Source: Cytophagaceae bacterium
GTDB taxonomy: Bacteria; Bacteroidota; Bacteroidia; Cytophagales; Spirosomataceae
Direction of reading: 5' to 3'
NCBI GenBank assembly: GCA_947450365.1
Contig: CANFVE010000002.1
Span: forward strand, 62,001 to 126,000
Length of the DNA: 64,000 nucleotides
In this document: in pieces, positions 1 through 9,032 of the stretch
Numbering within the stretch: the stretch's first letter is position 1
Layout of the letters: each line of letters starts with the position of its first letter
The notes under the pieces: generated by a model
What the model was told of the DNA's origin: nothing
The model's input: the letters and a program-made list of their open reading frames with translations, nothing else
Database searches by the model: none
Position numbers and translations under genes: made by a program

Positions 1-681
1 GATGCCCCGGTTCCTGTAACCCGCGTCAAATTAGTCGTAGGCGAACGCATCGAAATCCTAGTCGATTTAAGCAAAGATGCCCAAGGTTCTAGCCTCGATT
101 TAAAAGCTTATAATGCAAATCAAGGTTTTGGGTTTGGGGGTAGCGAATCGGCAACGCAAGGGCAGTTTGGGAGCTTACTGAACAACAAAGACTTTAATCT
201 CTTGCACATCAATGTCGGCCCTCCAAATACCACCGCCATTACCTCCGTGCCCACGACTTTGGTCAAAAATACCTATTGGACGGCTGCGGATGCGACTAAT
301 AGTCGGACGATTACCGTCACCGGAGGCCAGCCGAATGGCCCTGCGTTCACCTTCGATAACAAAGCCTACGATCACCTCGTTTTCAACCAAACAATTAAAT
401 TAAATGCCATTGAAAAATGGACAATCGTTAATAATAACATTTTTGGCCATTCCTTTCATATCCATGATGTGCAATTCAAAATCCTTTCTCGCAGTTCAGG
501 CACCGTCGGAACCCATGAATCCGGCTGGAAAGATACAGTCTACTTGCCCGTAGGGGAATCGGTGACGGTCATCACAAAATACGAAGATTTTTCATCCTCG
601 AAGAATGCTTTCATGTACCACTGCCACTTTTCCAACCATGAAGATGGCGGGATGATGGGCCAATTTTTGGTTGTCCCCTAA
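1..681 (+). CDS. multicopper oxidase, C-terminal part (5' end outside window)
   Basis: The reading frame is open from base 1, so this is the last 226 codons of a larger gene. It carries the C-terminal cupredoxin copper-binding motifs of multicopper oxidases: HSFHIH at bases 448-465, and HCH followed by NHEDGGMM near 618-660, which supply type 1, 2 and 3 copper ligands including an axial Met. Family members are periplasmic or exported and oxidise metal ions or phenols with reduction of O2 to water; CotA/bilirubin-oxidase-like enzymes share the HEDxGMM ending. The substrate cannot be told from this fragment. An ATG at base 202 lies inside the domain and is not the real start. Confidence 0.85.
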   Translation, partial: DAPVPVTRVKLVVGERIEILVDLSKDAQGSSLDLKAYNANQGFGFGGSESATQGQFGSLLNNKDFNLLHINVGPPNTTAITSVPTTLVKNTYWTAADATNSRTITVTGGQPNGPAFTFDNKAYDHLVFNQTIKLNAIEKWTIVNNNIFGHSFHIHDVQFKILSRSSGTVGTHESGWKDTVYLPVGESVTVITKYEDFSSSKNAFMYHCHFSNHEDGGMMGQFLVVP

Positions 682-699
682 TTTTTCAAGGAGAAAATC

Positions 700-735
700 G
701 GCAATCAATAACAGCGCTCATAAAAGCTTGATTGC
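700..735. terminator. weak inverted repeat between convergent genes
   Basis: GCAATCAA at 701-708 pairs with TTGATTGC at 728-735 between two convergent genes. There is no good T-tract on either side, so this is a possible but weak terminator. Confidence 0.25.
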
Positions 736-753
736 AGATATGAATTTGACAAG

Positions 754-3099
754 CTATTCTCGAAGCCCCCAAGCATTCCATGTTTCGGGTTGGCTAAACT
801 CCGCTTGAATCGCAAATGAGGCCGGTTTCAAACCCACATAAAGAATGGCTCTCTCTCCTTTCTTCAGTGATAAGCGAATGCGAGTTCCTTCTTGGGACCA
901 AGCCTTCGAAGAGATTCCTAACACCTGAACTTTTTCAGTGAAATCCGTTTGTAATACGCACGGTTCACCGGCCTGGCTGATGACTTCGATGAATTTGGTT
1001 TGTCCATTTTCTCTCCGCGCAGAAACCAAAAACCCGCCCTCTGCTTTTAGATGATAAAAGGATGCATCCTTCCAAGTATAAGGCATCGCAGGAAATATCC
1101 GAATTAGACCTGAAAAGCATTGGAAAAGCATATCCAAGATGCTTCGCGAAGCGGAAATGGGAGACTCAAAGGTCGGGTTTTCTCGTTCACTGTACATCGT
1201 ATTCCGCGTGGCACTAGGAATTCGAGAAGGTCCTGGTGGTTTCCCGAATCGAGGAAGAATTTGCAGAGAACGATTTAACCATGTCAAGGCCTTATCTCCA
1301 TCTCCCAAAGATGCCCAAAGCGAAGAAGCTCCGGAAAATTTATACATGCAATTATCCCCGTCTAAATCCGTGAAATGTTGGACCGATGTTCGCATCATAG
1401 AAATGCGTTCAGGATCCTCAAACACATTCATTTCATACAAAGGGAATATGGAAAACAAATGGCTGTAATGCCGATGTGGTTTTGAAAAGGGAACGTCCTT
1501 TCCGATCATAATCCCGTTTTGATCAATCGAATAATCGGCCATATTCGCTAAGCGATCTTTCCAAATGGGGATATTGGGGTCCTTAATCTTCAATCGTTCC
1601 GCCGTCGAAAGGAGCGTAGCAAAACCCCATCGAGCTAACGCAATGTTTAAACTGGTTTCCTTGGCATTCCCATATTCATCCGAAAAAGTATAGGGAATGT
1701 GGTATTTCCCATCGACTTCTTTGTGAAGAATGCGGACATAGACTTGATAAGCCCGACGCATCATGGGATAAATTTTTTCGCGGAGGCGTTGGTCGTCCAT
1801 CGTCCGGCGATTATGTAAATAATACATCTGCATCAACCAAGGCAGAACAATGATATTAATTTCTTGCTCATTTTTCGGGTCATCCGATAAAAACAAGGGG
1901 GCAAATAATTCATCATAACCCACCGGATTGCGAATGGCGGCACAATCCGCCTGAAATTCGGGTGGAACATTCGCGATTAATTGGTCCTGATGCCGATCGA
2001 TCAATTGGTACAAATTATCCTCTAAATCACTGTGATTCGTGATGCCGAAGGTATAATAGGTTAGTTGCACATTTAAATTCATCCACAAACAGGGCCATTG
2101 AGTCGGTTTAAACCAGGGACCCATTAAGTCGATGACCGGTCGGTTCGGATGCGTCGCGCTGCCTAATTTGTATAATTGAATCCAATAAAAACTCTCCAAT
2201 CGGGCTTCTGGAATGGAAACAAAACTGGCCGGATAATACGCATGCCACCACGCTCGATGACTTTTTTCCATCTCGGCCATCGGAATTTTTAATCCGGCCT
2301 GTATCGTTTTGATGGCATCCTCCGCGGATCCATGCGCTGCCTGCCGATGTTTCGCCCAACGATTGGCTACGGTCAACAAAATCGTCCGTTCGCCCGATCT
2401 TGATTTTTGTTCAGTCCAGGCCGTCGCATAATCATCTCCCATCAACAGGGTTTGCGTGGCGCCTTGAATCTTTCCTGTTTGGAATTTTTCAAAGGGTGGA
2501 TTATGGACATAGGTAAATCCTTTTTCCCCACCCAAAGGCTTTTTAACAATGAAGCGTGGGCTATCCGCTAACTGGGGCCTGAACTGAATATTGGCCTCGT
2601 TTTCAGCACCCGTCGCTTGAACTTGTAACACGATTAATTCGTGCGCGGAGGGGACAAAGCAACGAAAGGTCAGGCTTCCGGCACTCGTTTTTATTTGCCC
2701 GCGGATTTCCGCATTCCATAGATCCGTGCGTAACTGGGAACTTAAAATTTTCCCCTTGGGGCTTAGTAATAATTGACCGATCGGCAAACGCTCTCGGCCA
2801 TAGGCAACCGGAGTTTCGAGAGATCGGTGGTCGTATACGTCGGTCCGACCAATCTCAAACCGAAGGGTATTCGCCAAGCTATCATCTTGAAAAACAATCG
2901 TCCCTAATATCCCATTCCCTACAAAAGCGCCTTCAAAATAATCCTTCGGAATTTTATTCCAGATGAGGTCATGTTTGGCGAGGTATGAAGGCCAATTGAC
3001 CCGCAATTCCACCCCAGGTTTGGCATGGGTCCTCCCTAAAATCAGTGAAAAGCTTACAAGAAAAATCAGGAAACAGGTCCTGGGGAAGGAAAAATACAT
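754..3099 (-). CDS. secreted GH95-like / DUF5703-type glycoside hydrolase
   Basis: A 781-residue protein with an N-terminal signal peptide (about residues 1-26, hydrophobic FLIFLVSFSLILG). The start of the mature protein (WPSYLAKHDLIWNKIP, then FEGAFVGNGILGTIVF) resembles the N-terminal beta-sandwich domain of DUF5703 and GH95 (alpha-L-fucosidase type) proteins. The middle (about 270-680) is Trp- and Tyr-rich and helical, as in an (alpha/alpha)6 barrel, and a small beta domain closes the protein (FYHLKAEGGFLVSARRENG). GH95 enzymes hydrolyse alpha-L-fucosides or galactosides, but I cannot confirm the catalytic residues, so substrate is open. It stands alone, divergent from the catabolic cluster at 3489, with an AAACCTATT element just upstream. 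Confidence 0.6.
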   Translation of the reverse strand: MYFSFPRTCFLIFLVSFSLILGRTHAKPGVELRVNWPSYLAKHDLIWNKIPKDYFEGAFVGNGILGTIVFQDDSLANTLRFEIGRTDVYDHRSLETPVAYGRERLPIGQLLLSPKGKILSSQLRTDLWNAEIRGQIKTSAGSLTFRCFVPSAHELIVLQVQATGAENEANIQFRPQLADSPRFIVKKPLGGEKGFTYVHNPPFEKFQTGKIQGATQTLLMGDDYATAWTEQKSRSGERTILLTVANRWAKHRQAAHGSAEDAIKTIQAGLKIPMAEMEKSHRAWWHAYYPASFVSIPEARLESFYWIQLYKLGSATHPNRPVIDLMGPWFKPTQWPCLWMNLNVQLTYYTFGITNHSDLEDNLYQLIDRHQDQLIANVPPEFQADCAAIRNPVGYDELFAPLFLSDDPKNEQEINIIVLPWLMQMYYLHNRRTMDDQRLREKIYPMMRRAYQVYVRILHKEVDGKYHIPYTFSDEYGNAKETSLNIALARWGFATLLSTAERLKIKDPNIPIWKDRLANMADYSIDQNGIMIGKDVPFSKPHRHYSHLFSIFPLYEMNVFEDPERISMMRTSVQHFTDLDGDNCMYKFSGASSLWASLGDGDKALTWLNRSLQILPRFGKPPGPSRIPSATRNTMYSERENPTFESPISASRSILDMLFQCFSGLIRIFPAMPYTWKDASFYHLKAEGGFLVSARRENGQTKFIEVISQAGEPCVLQTDFTEKVQVLGISSKAWSQEGTRIRLSLKKGERAILYVGLKPASFAIQAEFSQPETWNAWGLRE

Positions 3100-3110
3100 T
3101 GGTTGAATTA

Positions 3111-3119
3111 AATAGGTTT
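3111..3119 (-). promoter_or_regulatory. AAACCTATT leader element
   Basis: Read on the minus strand, AAACCTATT lies 11 nt before the start codon of the GH95-like gene. It is one of the recurrent (A/G)CCTAT elements at starts in this window. Confidence 0.4.
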
Positions 3120-3231
3120 ATTTTAATGTCCAAAGATTGCCATTCTTTTTGGATAGGCCAAATACATTCCCAGAGATCATTTTAAAGCTAATTCGTAACC
3201 AAACAAAATACGAATGTTTGTACCGATTTAC

Positions 3232-3418
3232 CAAAAGGGTACAAGTTTGGAGTTTAAAAAAATATTTGTCGAACGGAATTGAATACTTTTGATTACCCGA
3301 TTCCTATGGAATCAATAAAAAAGCAATTCGAGTTTCGATTCTGATATGTAGACTCGTGTGCTTTGTGTTCTAAATAAAATATAGGCCCCTTCATTGATTT
3401 TGAAGGGGCTTTTTTTTG
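3232..3418 (+). ncRNA. candidate small RNA or leader upstream of an orphan terminator
   Basis: No plus-strand gene precedes the strong terminator at 3385-3418, yet that terminator has a clear plus-strand orientation (T-tract on its right). The sequence before it contains short inverted repeats such as GATTCC-TAT-GGAATC near 3299. The simplest reading is a free-standing small RNA; alternatives are an attenuated leader of the gene at 3489 or a leftover terminator. The 5' end is a guess. No known RNA family was recognised. Confidence 0.3.
3385..3418 (+). terminator. intrinsic terminator
   Basis: A perfect 9-bp stem, GCCCCTTCA (3385-3393) with TGAAGGGGC (3401-3409), has a 7-nt loop and is followed by eight Ts. 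It points rightward and has no annotated plus-strand gene in front of it. Confidence 0.75.
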
Positions 3419-3438
3419 TTTGTTCCTTACATCAAGTG

Positions 3439-3466
3439 TTTGATACATTTTTATGATGTATATTTA
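3439..3466 (+). promoter_or_regulatory. candidate Bacteroidota promoter for the 3489 operon
   Basis: TTTG at 3439-3442 and TATATTTA at 3459-3466 fit the TTG / TAnnTTTG pattern with a slightly short 16-nt spacer. The predicted start of transcription falls near 3472, which puts the AAACCTAT element (3478-3485) at the very 5' end of the mRNA and leaves a leader of only about 15 nt. Confidence 0.35.
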
Positions 3467-3477
3467 ATCCAAAATCT

Positions 3478-3485
3478 AAACCTAT
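3478..3485 (+). promoter_or_regulatory. AAACCTAT leader element
   Basis: AAACCTAT sits 3 nt before the start codon at 3489. No purine-rich ribosome-binding site is visible in the leader. Confidence 0.4.
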
Positions 3486-3488
3486 CAC

Positions 3489-5936
3489 ATGAATCTATTT
3501 CGCTCGCTTTGGCTGGTGGTCTTTTTTTGCCATGCTGCCTTTTCCCAAATACAAAAAGCGCCTGCCTATCCGCTCGTTGTCCATGACCCTTATTTTAGTA
3601 TTTGGTCTTTTACAGATCAAGCCAATGCCTCGGTGACGAAACATTGGACGGGGACGGATCATTCGTTGGTAGGATTATTGACCGTCGACCAAAAAACCTA
3701 CCAATTTCTCGGTTCTTTACCTTTTCCGGTCGAATCAGTCGTTCCCATCGCCGAGCGCTCTGTGCCGATTCCCTGCCAATACACGGAGGATGAACCCGCT
3801 GCGAATTGGACGGAAGCGGGCTTTAACGATGCTTCCTGGAAATCAGGCAAATTGCCTTTTGGCAAAGGTTATTCAAACACCTGGGCTACTTCCTGGCCGT
3901 CTAAAAATATTTGGGTACGTCGGACATTCCAATATGAAGAAGTGGATATCGAAAAACTGATTCTGTTATTGCGGCACGATGATGATGTGGAGGTATACTT
4001 GAATAATCACAAAATCTATTTCTGTCAAAATTGTAATACCAAGAAAATCAAGGCCATCGAGCTCGCGCAAGAGCTTAAAAAATACCTGCAAAAAGGAAAA
4101 AATATCCTGGCGATGCACGGAACGAATTTGCGGGGCAACGCTTGGTTAGACGCTGGTTTTGGGAAACAAAAAAATGCGAAGCAACTAAATCTTGCCAAAC
4201 AAATTTCCGTCGAAATGACCGCTACACAAACCAAATATGTGTTTGCCTGTGGACCCGTGCAACTAAATCTAACCTTTACCTCCCCATTGATTGCCTCAAA
4301 TTTAGATTTACTGAGTCGCCCTGTGTCCTATGTGGACATGCAGGTGAAATCGCTCGACAAGAAAATTCATGACACCGAGCTTACTTTTGCCATGTCCACA
4401 GACGTCGCTCGTAACGAAACAAACCAGGCGCAGCAAACCGTATACCGCAGCGCAGGAAATCTTCGATATGTGAAAACAGGCGTAATAAACCAACAAATAT
4501 TGGCCAAAAAAGGGGATGACCTTCGCATCGATTGGGGCTATGGCTATATGGCCACGACCCAGTTGGATCATCAACTGAGCACCAAATCCATCACCGATCT
4601 CATTAATCTCAGCGAAGGAAATCAGCGGGAAAATGCCAGCGCTGCATCTCAAGTTTTTCTGTGCAATCAATGGCGCACCCAAACGGGCGCGATGGGCAAA
4701 AAAACAAATTTTATGTTGGCCTATGACGACTTGTATTCGATACAGTATTTTGGCAAAAACCTACAGGCTTGGTGGGTGAAAAAACACCAAACGATGGAAA
4801 ATTTGCTCAAAACTTCAGATCGGGAACACGAAAAGATCATGCAGATTTGTGGGCAATTTGATAAAAAACTCGTGGCAGATGCCCTTTCCGCAGGCGGAAA
4901 GGAATATGCGGATCTTTGTGTGGCTGCGTACCGACAATCCCTTGCCGCTCACAAACTAGTCCGTGGCGAACACGATGAAGTGTTATTTCCGCAAAAAGAA
5001 AATTTTAGCAACGGTTCCATTTGGACCGTAGACGTAACCTATCCTTCTGCACCGCTCAGCCTCTTGTACAACACAGACTTGCTCAAAGGCATGGTGGAAC
5101 CCCTCATGTATTACAGCGAAAGTGGGCAATGGAAAAAACCGTTTCCAGCGCATGACATTGGGACCTATCCATTGGCCAACGGCCAAACCTATCCCGAGGA
5201 TATGCCCGTGGAAGAGGCCGGTAATATGATCATTCTGACGGGTGCCATTTGTAAGGAAGACGGTAATGCGCGCTTTGCCAAGAAACACTGGGAGACCCTA
5301 ACCCGTTGGGTGAATTTTTTAGTGAAAGATGGCCTGGATCCGGTGAATCAATTGTGCACAGATGATTTCGCCGGACATCTAGAACGGAATGCGAATTTAT
5401 CCTTGAAGGCCATCAATGGCATCGGGGCCTATGCTCAAATGGCCAGAACGCTGGGTATGAAATCCACGGCGGATTCGATGCAGCGCATTGCCCAAGGTTA
5501 TGTTAAAAAATGGATGCAGATGGCCGATGAAGGCGATCATTATGCCTTAACGTTTAATAAAAACAATACTTGGAGCCAGAAATACAATTTGGTTTGGGAT
5601 AAATTATTGGGCTTGCATTTATTTCCAAAGGAGGTCTATCAAAAGGAAATTGCTTATTATTTGACGAAGCAGAATGAATACGGCTTGCCCTTGGATAGTC
5701 GGAAGACCTATACGAAAAGCGACTGGATTATCTGGACGGCTACTCTGGCGGATACTCCTCGTGACTTTCAAGCAATCATTCATCCTATGTATAAATTCAT
5801 GCAAGAAGGTTCTAGTCGGGTTCCTTTCAGCGACTGGCATGAAACCAAAACGGGTGCGCATGTAGGCTTTCAGGCCCGAAGTGTGGTGGGTGGATTTTTT
5901 ATCAAATCCTTAGAAAAACATTGGGCAAAAAAATAA
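3489..5936 (+). CDS. DUF4964/DUF5127/DUF4965/DUF1793 glutaminase-like secreted protein
   Basis: An 815-residue protein with a signal peptide (about 1-19). Domain order looks like DUF4964 (about 20-95, with PLVVHDPYFSIWSF), DUF5127 (about 240-400), DUF4965 (about 410-580) and a DUF1793 (alpha/alpha) barrel (about 590-810). This architecture is annotated as glutaminase GtaA-like, but in Bacteroidota it usually sits in glycan loci, so a carbohydrate role is as likely. A jelly-roll segment (about 100-235, NWTEAGFNDASWKSG and LLLRHDDDVEVYLNNHKIY) is inserted between the first two domains and resembles the beta-sandwich of GH2-type enzymes. It is the first gene of the plus-strand run; the lyase follows after 4 nt. 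Confidence 0.8.
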   Translation: MNLFRSLWLVVFFCHAAFSQIQKAPAYPLVVHDPYFSIWSFTDQANASVTKHWTGTDHSLVGLLTVDQKTYQFLGSLPFPVESVVPIAERSVPIPCQYTEDEPAANWTEAGFNDASWKSGKLPFGKGYSNTWATSWPSKNIWVRRTFQYEEVDIEKLILLLRHDDDVEVYLNNHKIYFCQNCNTKKIKAIELAQELKKYLQKGKNILAMHGTNLRGNAWLDAGFGKQKNAKQLNLAKQISVEMTATQTKYVFACGPVQLNLTFTSPLIASNLDLLSRPVSYVDMQVKSLDKKIHDTELTFAMSTDVARNETNQAQQTVYRSAGNLRYVKTGVINQQILAKKGDDLRIDWGYGYMATTQLDHQLSTKSITDLINLSEGNQRENASAASQVFLCNQWRTQTGAMGKKTNFMLAYDDLYSIQYFGKNLQAWWVKKHQTMENLLKTSDREHEKIMQICGQFDKKLVADALSAGGKEYADLCVAAYRQSLAAHKLVRGEHDEVLFPQKENFSNGSIWTVDVTYPSAPLSLLYNTDLLKGMVEPLMYYSESGQWKKPFPAHDIGTYPLANGQTYPEDMPVEEAGNMIILTGAICKEDGNARFAKKHWETLTRWVNFLVKDGLDPVNQLCTDDFAGHLERNANLSLKAINGIGAYAQMARTLGMKSTADSMQRIAQGYVKKWMQMADEGDHYALTFNKNNTWSQKYNLVWDKLLGLHLFPKEVYQKEIAYYLTKQNEYGLPLDSRKTYTKSDWIIWTATLADTPRDFQAIIHPMYKFMQEGSSRVPFSDWHETKTGAHVGFQARSVVGGFFIKSLEKHWAKK

Positions 5937-5940
5937 GTCA

Positions 5941-8124
5941 ATGATGAAAAAAATCTTGTTTTTACATGTTATCCTAGCTTTTTCAGGGACGCTGATGGCG
6001 CAATCGAATGAGCTAAATCTGATTAAAAGTCGGATTGTGGCGGAATTATTTGCCAATCCGGCAGATGATCGGCAGGTAGGGCAAGCGCTTTCTCACCTGC
6101 AGGGCGATGGGAGTTTTACCAATATCGATTATTCGGATTTAAGTACGACGGCTAGTTTTCCGCATGGTCGGCATACGAGCGATATAGCCCAAATGGCCAA
6201 GGCCTTTAACAGTCCTAAATCTACCTATTATAAAAGTCCCATCGTCAAGGACGCCATGATTCGGGGCTTGCATTATTGGATTCAAAAGGATTATGTAGGG
6301 GATAATTGGCACGACAATCAAATCACCACCCCGACGAATTTAATCAATGTGGTCGTGGCCATGGGTCAAGATTTGCCTCTTGATCTTTTGGACAAATTAA
6401 AACCGATCATCGGTCGGGCCAACATGAGCGCTTCCGGCGCCAGACCCAGCGGTGACCGCATCGTCATTGCCGGAATTTTAGCGAAAAATATGCTTTTTTT
6501 AGGTAATGAAACCGAATTTAATGCGATTATCCGCATCATCGAAAGTGACATGAAATTTGCCAATGGCGAGCGGGGCATGCAACAAGATTATAGTTTTCAC
6601 CACCGCCCTGACCGCGTTAATAATACCATTTCGTATGGCTACACGAAATTCGCGAATACCTATGGGGAATGGGTGTCCTATGTCGCGGGGACAAAATTTC
6701 AATTTTCGAAGGAGAAAATTAACCAGTTGGTCGATTATTATTTAGATGGCGTCTATAAGCAATTAGTCTATGGTGTTTACGAAGATGTGGGCGTGAAAAA
6801 TCGGGATATCACGAATAAATCGGCGCATCAACCGCGAGGAACCCTGGAAATCGACCGCATGCTGGCTGCCACCGACCACCGAAAAAAGGAATTGGAAGAA
6901 ATCAAAGCCTTGCGAAAAGGAGAGGCGAAACCGACGGCTTCCTTTGCCAAATTCTTTTGGCAAACGGAACATTTTGTCTTCCAAAGACCTCATTTCTACA
7001 CCAGCGTCCGCATGTTCTCTACCCGCAATCAAAACATGGAGCAGCCCTATAATGGTCCTGGGAAAACCACTGCCCATCGGGCCGATGGAACGAATTATTT
7101 GTCTCTGACCGGAGATGAGTACCAGGGGATTTGGCCTGTTTATAACTGGCAAAAAATCAGCGGAACGACCATCATGCAAAAACCTGAATTGCCCAGTGCC
7201 AAAGACATTCAAAAGGAGGGACTCACGGATTTTGTGGGTGCGGTGACAGATGACCGCTACGGGGCAGTGGCCTTTGATTTTAAAAGTCCACATGATTTAT
7301 TGGAAGCGAAAAAATCGTGGTTCTTTTTCGATGAGGAATATGTCTGTCTAGGGGCGGGCATTAAACCGAAAAAATCATTGCCAGTCTATACGACGATCAA
7401 CCAAGTGCTGCTTCGAAGTGACGTGCGCATGGAACAAAATGGGATTCGCCAAACGCTACCGAATGGTAATCGCGCCGTGGAACGTGTAAATTGGGTCCTT
7501 CAAGATCGCGTGGGTTATTTATTTCCGGAACCGACGACGATTCATATTTCGAACCAAACGGAAAAAGGTCGGTGGTCTGACATCACCGACCAAAAAAACA
7601 TCAGCCAAGAAATCATCAGCGAACCTGTATTTTCGCTTTGGTTCGACCATGGGGATAAAATTAACGCGACCGACATCCACGGCAAACGCCTGTTGCCCCG
7701 TGCCCCTTCATATGCCTACATTGTCGTACCCAATGTGACGGAGGAAGCCCTCGCCGCATCGAGTGCTAGCCATCGGAATATCGAAATTTTAGCGAATACC
7801 GAACAGGTGCAAGCCGTCAAGCATTCGAAATTGGGCCTGGTGCAAGCTGCATTTTACCAAGCAGGCTCGGTGGACTTTGCTCCGGGGCAATCGATAAAAT
7901 TAGGTAGTCAAGGCATGGTCATGTGTCAGTTGAAAGGGAATAAAATCACCCAACTGACTGTCGCAGATCCTTCTCGCCGACTGTCTCAAGTCCTGATTAC
8001 CCTACCCGGATTATACATAGCTAAAGGTGCCTTTCCTGATAAGAAGGAAAATAAAACCTTGTGGATCATCGATGTTCCTCAGGGTGCCTATGCTGGAAAA
8101 AGTGTGACCATTTCGATACCTTAA
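5941..8124 (+). CDS. polysaccharide lyase family 8 (chondroitin/hyaluronate/xanthan lyase type)
   Basis: A 727-residue secreted protein (signal peptide about 1-20) with the PL8 layout: an N-terminal alpha/alpha toroid followed by beta-sandwiches. WHDNQITTP (about residue 102) matches the substrate-site Asn region. QDYSFHHRPDRVNNTISYG (about 216-233) carries the expected His (220/221) and Tyr (232). GDEYQGIWPVYNW (about 396-408) matches the conserved Glu segment of chondroitinase AC. PL8 enzymes cleave uronic-acid-containing polymers by beta-elimination. The His-to-Tyr spacing is longer than in the classic FlavoAC enzyme, so the polymer may not be a standard glycosaminoglycan. Only 4 nt from the upstream gene and 3 nt from the next. 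Confidence 0.82.
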   Translation: MMKKILFLHVILAFSGTLMAQSNELNLIKSRIVAELFANPADDRQVGQALSHLQGDGSFTNIDYSDLSTTASFPHGRHTSDIAQMAKAFNSPKSTYYKSPIVKDAMIRGLHYWIQKDYVGDNWHDNQITTPTNLINVVVAMGQDLPLDLLDKLKPIIGRANMSASGARPSGDRIVIAGILAKNMLFLGNETEFNAIIRIIESDMKFANGERGMQQDYSFHHRPDRVNNTISYGYTKFANTYGEWVSYVAGTKFQFSKEKINQLVDYYLDGVYKQLVYGVYEDVGVKNRDITNKSAHQPRGTLEIDRMLAATDHRKKELEEIKALRKGEAKPTASFAKFFWQTEHFVFQRPHFYTSVRMFSTRNQNMEQPYNGPGKTTAHRADGTNYLSLTGDEYQGIWPVYNWQKISGTTIMQKPELPSAKDIQKEGLTDFVGAVTDDRYGAVAFDFKSPHDLLEAKKSWFFFDEEYVCLGAGIKPKKSLPVYTTINQVLLRSDVRMEQNGIRQTLPNGNRAVERVNWVLQDRVGYLFPEPTTIHISNQTEKGRWSDITDQKNISQEIISEPVFSLWFDHGDKINATDIHGKRLLPRAPSYAYIVVPNVTEEALAASSASHRNIEILANTEQVQAVKHSKLGLVQAAFYQAGSVDFAPGQSIKLGSQGMVMCQLKGNKITQLTVADPSRRLSQVLITLPGLYIAKGAFPDKKENKTLWIIDVPQGAYAGKSVTISIP

Positions 8125-8127
8125 CCG

Positions 8128-9030
8128 ATGGAAAATACAAGTCGACGACATTTTTTAAAAACCAGTTCTTTGCTTTTAGGAATGCCTGTTATTCCCATGA
8201 TGGCGCCGAAAAAACCTCTTTTGTCCTTCTCCACCTTAGGCTGTCCAGCTTGGAGTTTTGATAAAATTATTCAATGCGCAGTCGAGCATGGTTATCAGGG
8301 TCTTGAAATCAGGGGCATTTTAGGGGAATTGAATTTGCCCAATATTTCGATGTTTTCGCCTGCACATATTGCGTCCACGCGGAGGCAGGTGGCGGATGTG
8401 GGATTGCAAATTATTAATTTAGGTTCCTCGGCAAATATGCATTTCATCGAAGCCACCAAGCGGAAAAGTAATTTGGATGAGGCTAAAAAATTTATTGAAC
8501 TAGCTCAAATGTTGAATTGTCCATTTGTGCGGGTATTCCCAAATGATTTGCCTAAAGACCAAAATGAGGCAAAAACGGTGGATATCATCATTCAAAGCCT
8601 ACAAGAATTGGGGGAATTTGCGAAGGGGACTGGGGTGAAGGTGTTGCTGGAATCCCATGGCAAAGTCATTCAAAGTGACATGCTTTTGCATATTATGCAA
8701 AGCGTGAATCATTCGCAGGTGGGCTTGGTATGGGATTATTTCAATATGTGGTCGGTCACCAAAGAGGACCCAGGTCTTGTGTATACTCGCTTGAAAAAAT
8801 ACATTCTGCACACACATATCAAGGATGCCAATATGCAAGCAAATGAGGAGGAATATACGTTGATCGGCCAAGGAAACGCTCCGCTACACGATGCGCTTCA
8901 TGCCTTAAAAAAAGGGGGATATGAGGGCTATTATAGTTTTGAGTGGGAGAAATTGTGGCATCCGGAAATTCCGGATCCGTCGATTGCGATTCCGCATTTT
9001 GCCAAAAACTTTAGAAAATATTGGGTCTGA
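8128..9030 (+). CDS. TIM-barrel sugar phosphate isomerase/epimerase, Tat-type leader
   Basis: A 300-residue AP-endonuclease-2-like TIM barrel of the sugar phosphate isomerase/epimerase family. The N-terminus has a twin-arginine-like signal (SRRHFLKTSSLLLG). The barrel shows FSTLGCPAWSFDKII at its start, ESHG near residue 172, WDYFNMW near 204, HTHIKDA near 229, and a final SFEWEK. These supply the Glu/Asp/His metal ligands usual for the fold. In secreted sugar clusters this family pairs with Gfo/Idh and GMC dehydrogenases and can act on 3-keto sugars; that role is inferred from context. It is tightly linked to the lyase (3 nt) and the GMC gene (2 nt). Confidence 0.8.
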   Translation: MENTSRRHFLKTSSLLLGMPVIPMMAPKKPLLSFSTLGCPAWSFDKIIQCAVEHGYQGLEIRGILGELNLPNISMFSPAHIASTRRQVADVGLQIINLGSSANMHFIEATKRKSNLDEAKKFIELAQMLNCPFVRVFPNDLPKDQNEAKTVDIIIQSLQELGEFAKGTGVKVLLESHGKVIQSDMLLHIMQSVNHSQVGLVWDYFNMWSVTKEDPGLVYTRLKKYILHTHIKDANMQANEEEYTLIGQGNAPLHDALHALKKGGYEGYYSFEWEKLWHPEIPDPSIAIPHFAKNFRKYWV

Positions 9031-9032
9031 AG

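Noticed and set aside
6763-7293. 176-codon ORF on the minus strand
   Set aside because: Antisense shadow of the polysaccharide lyase gene.
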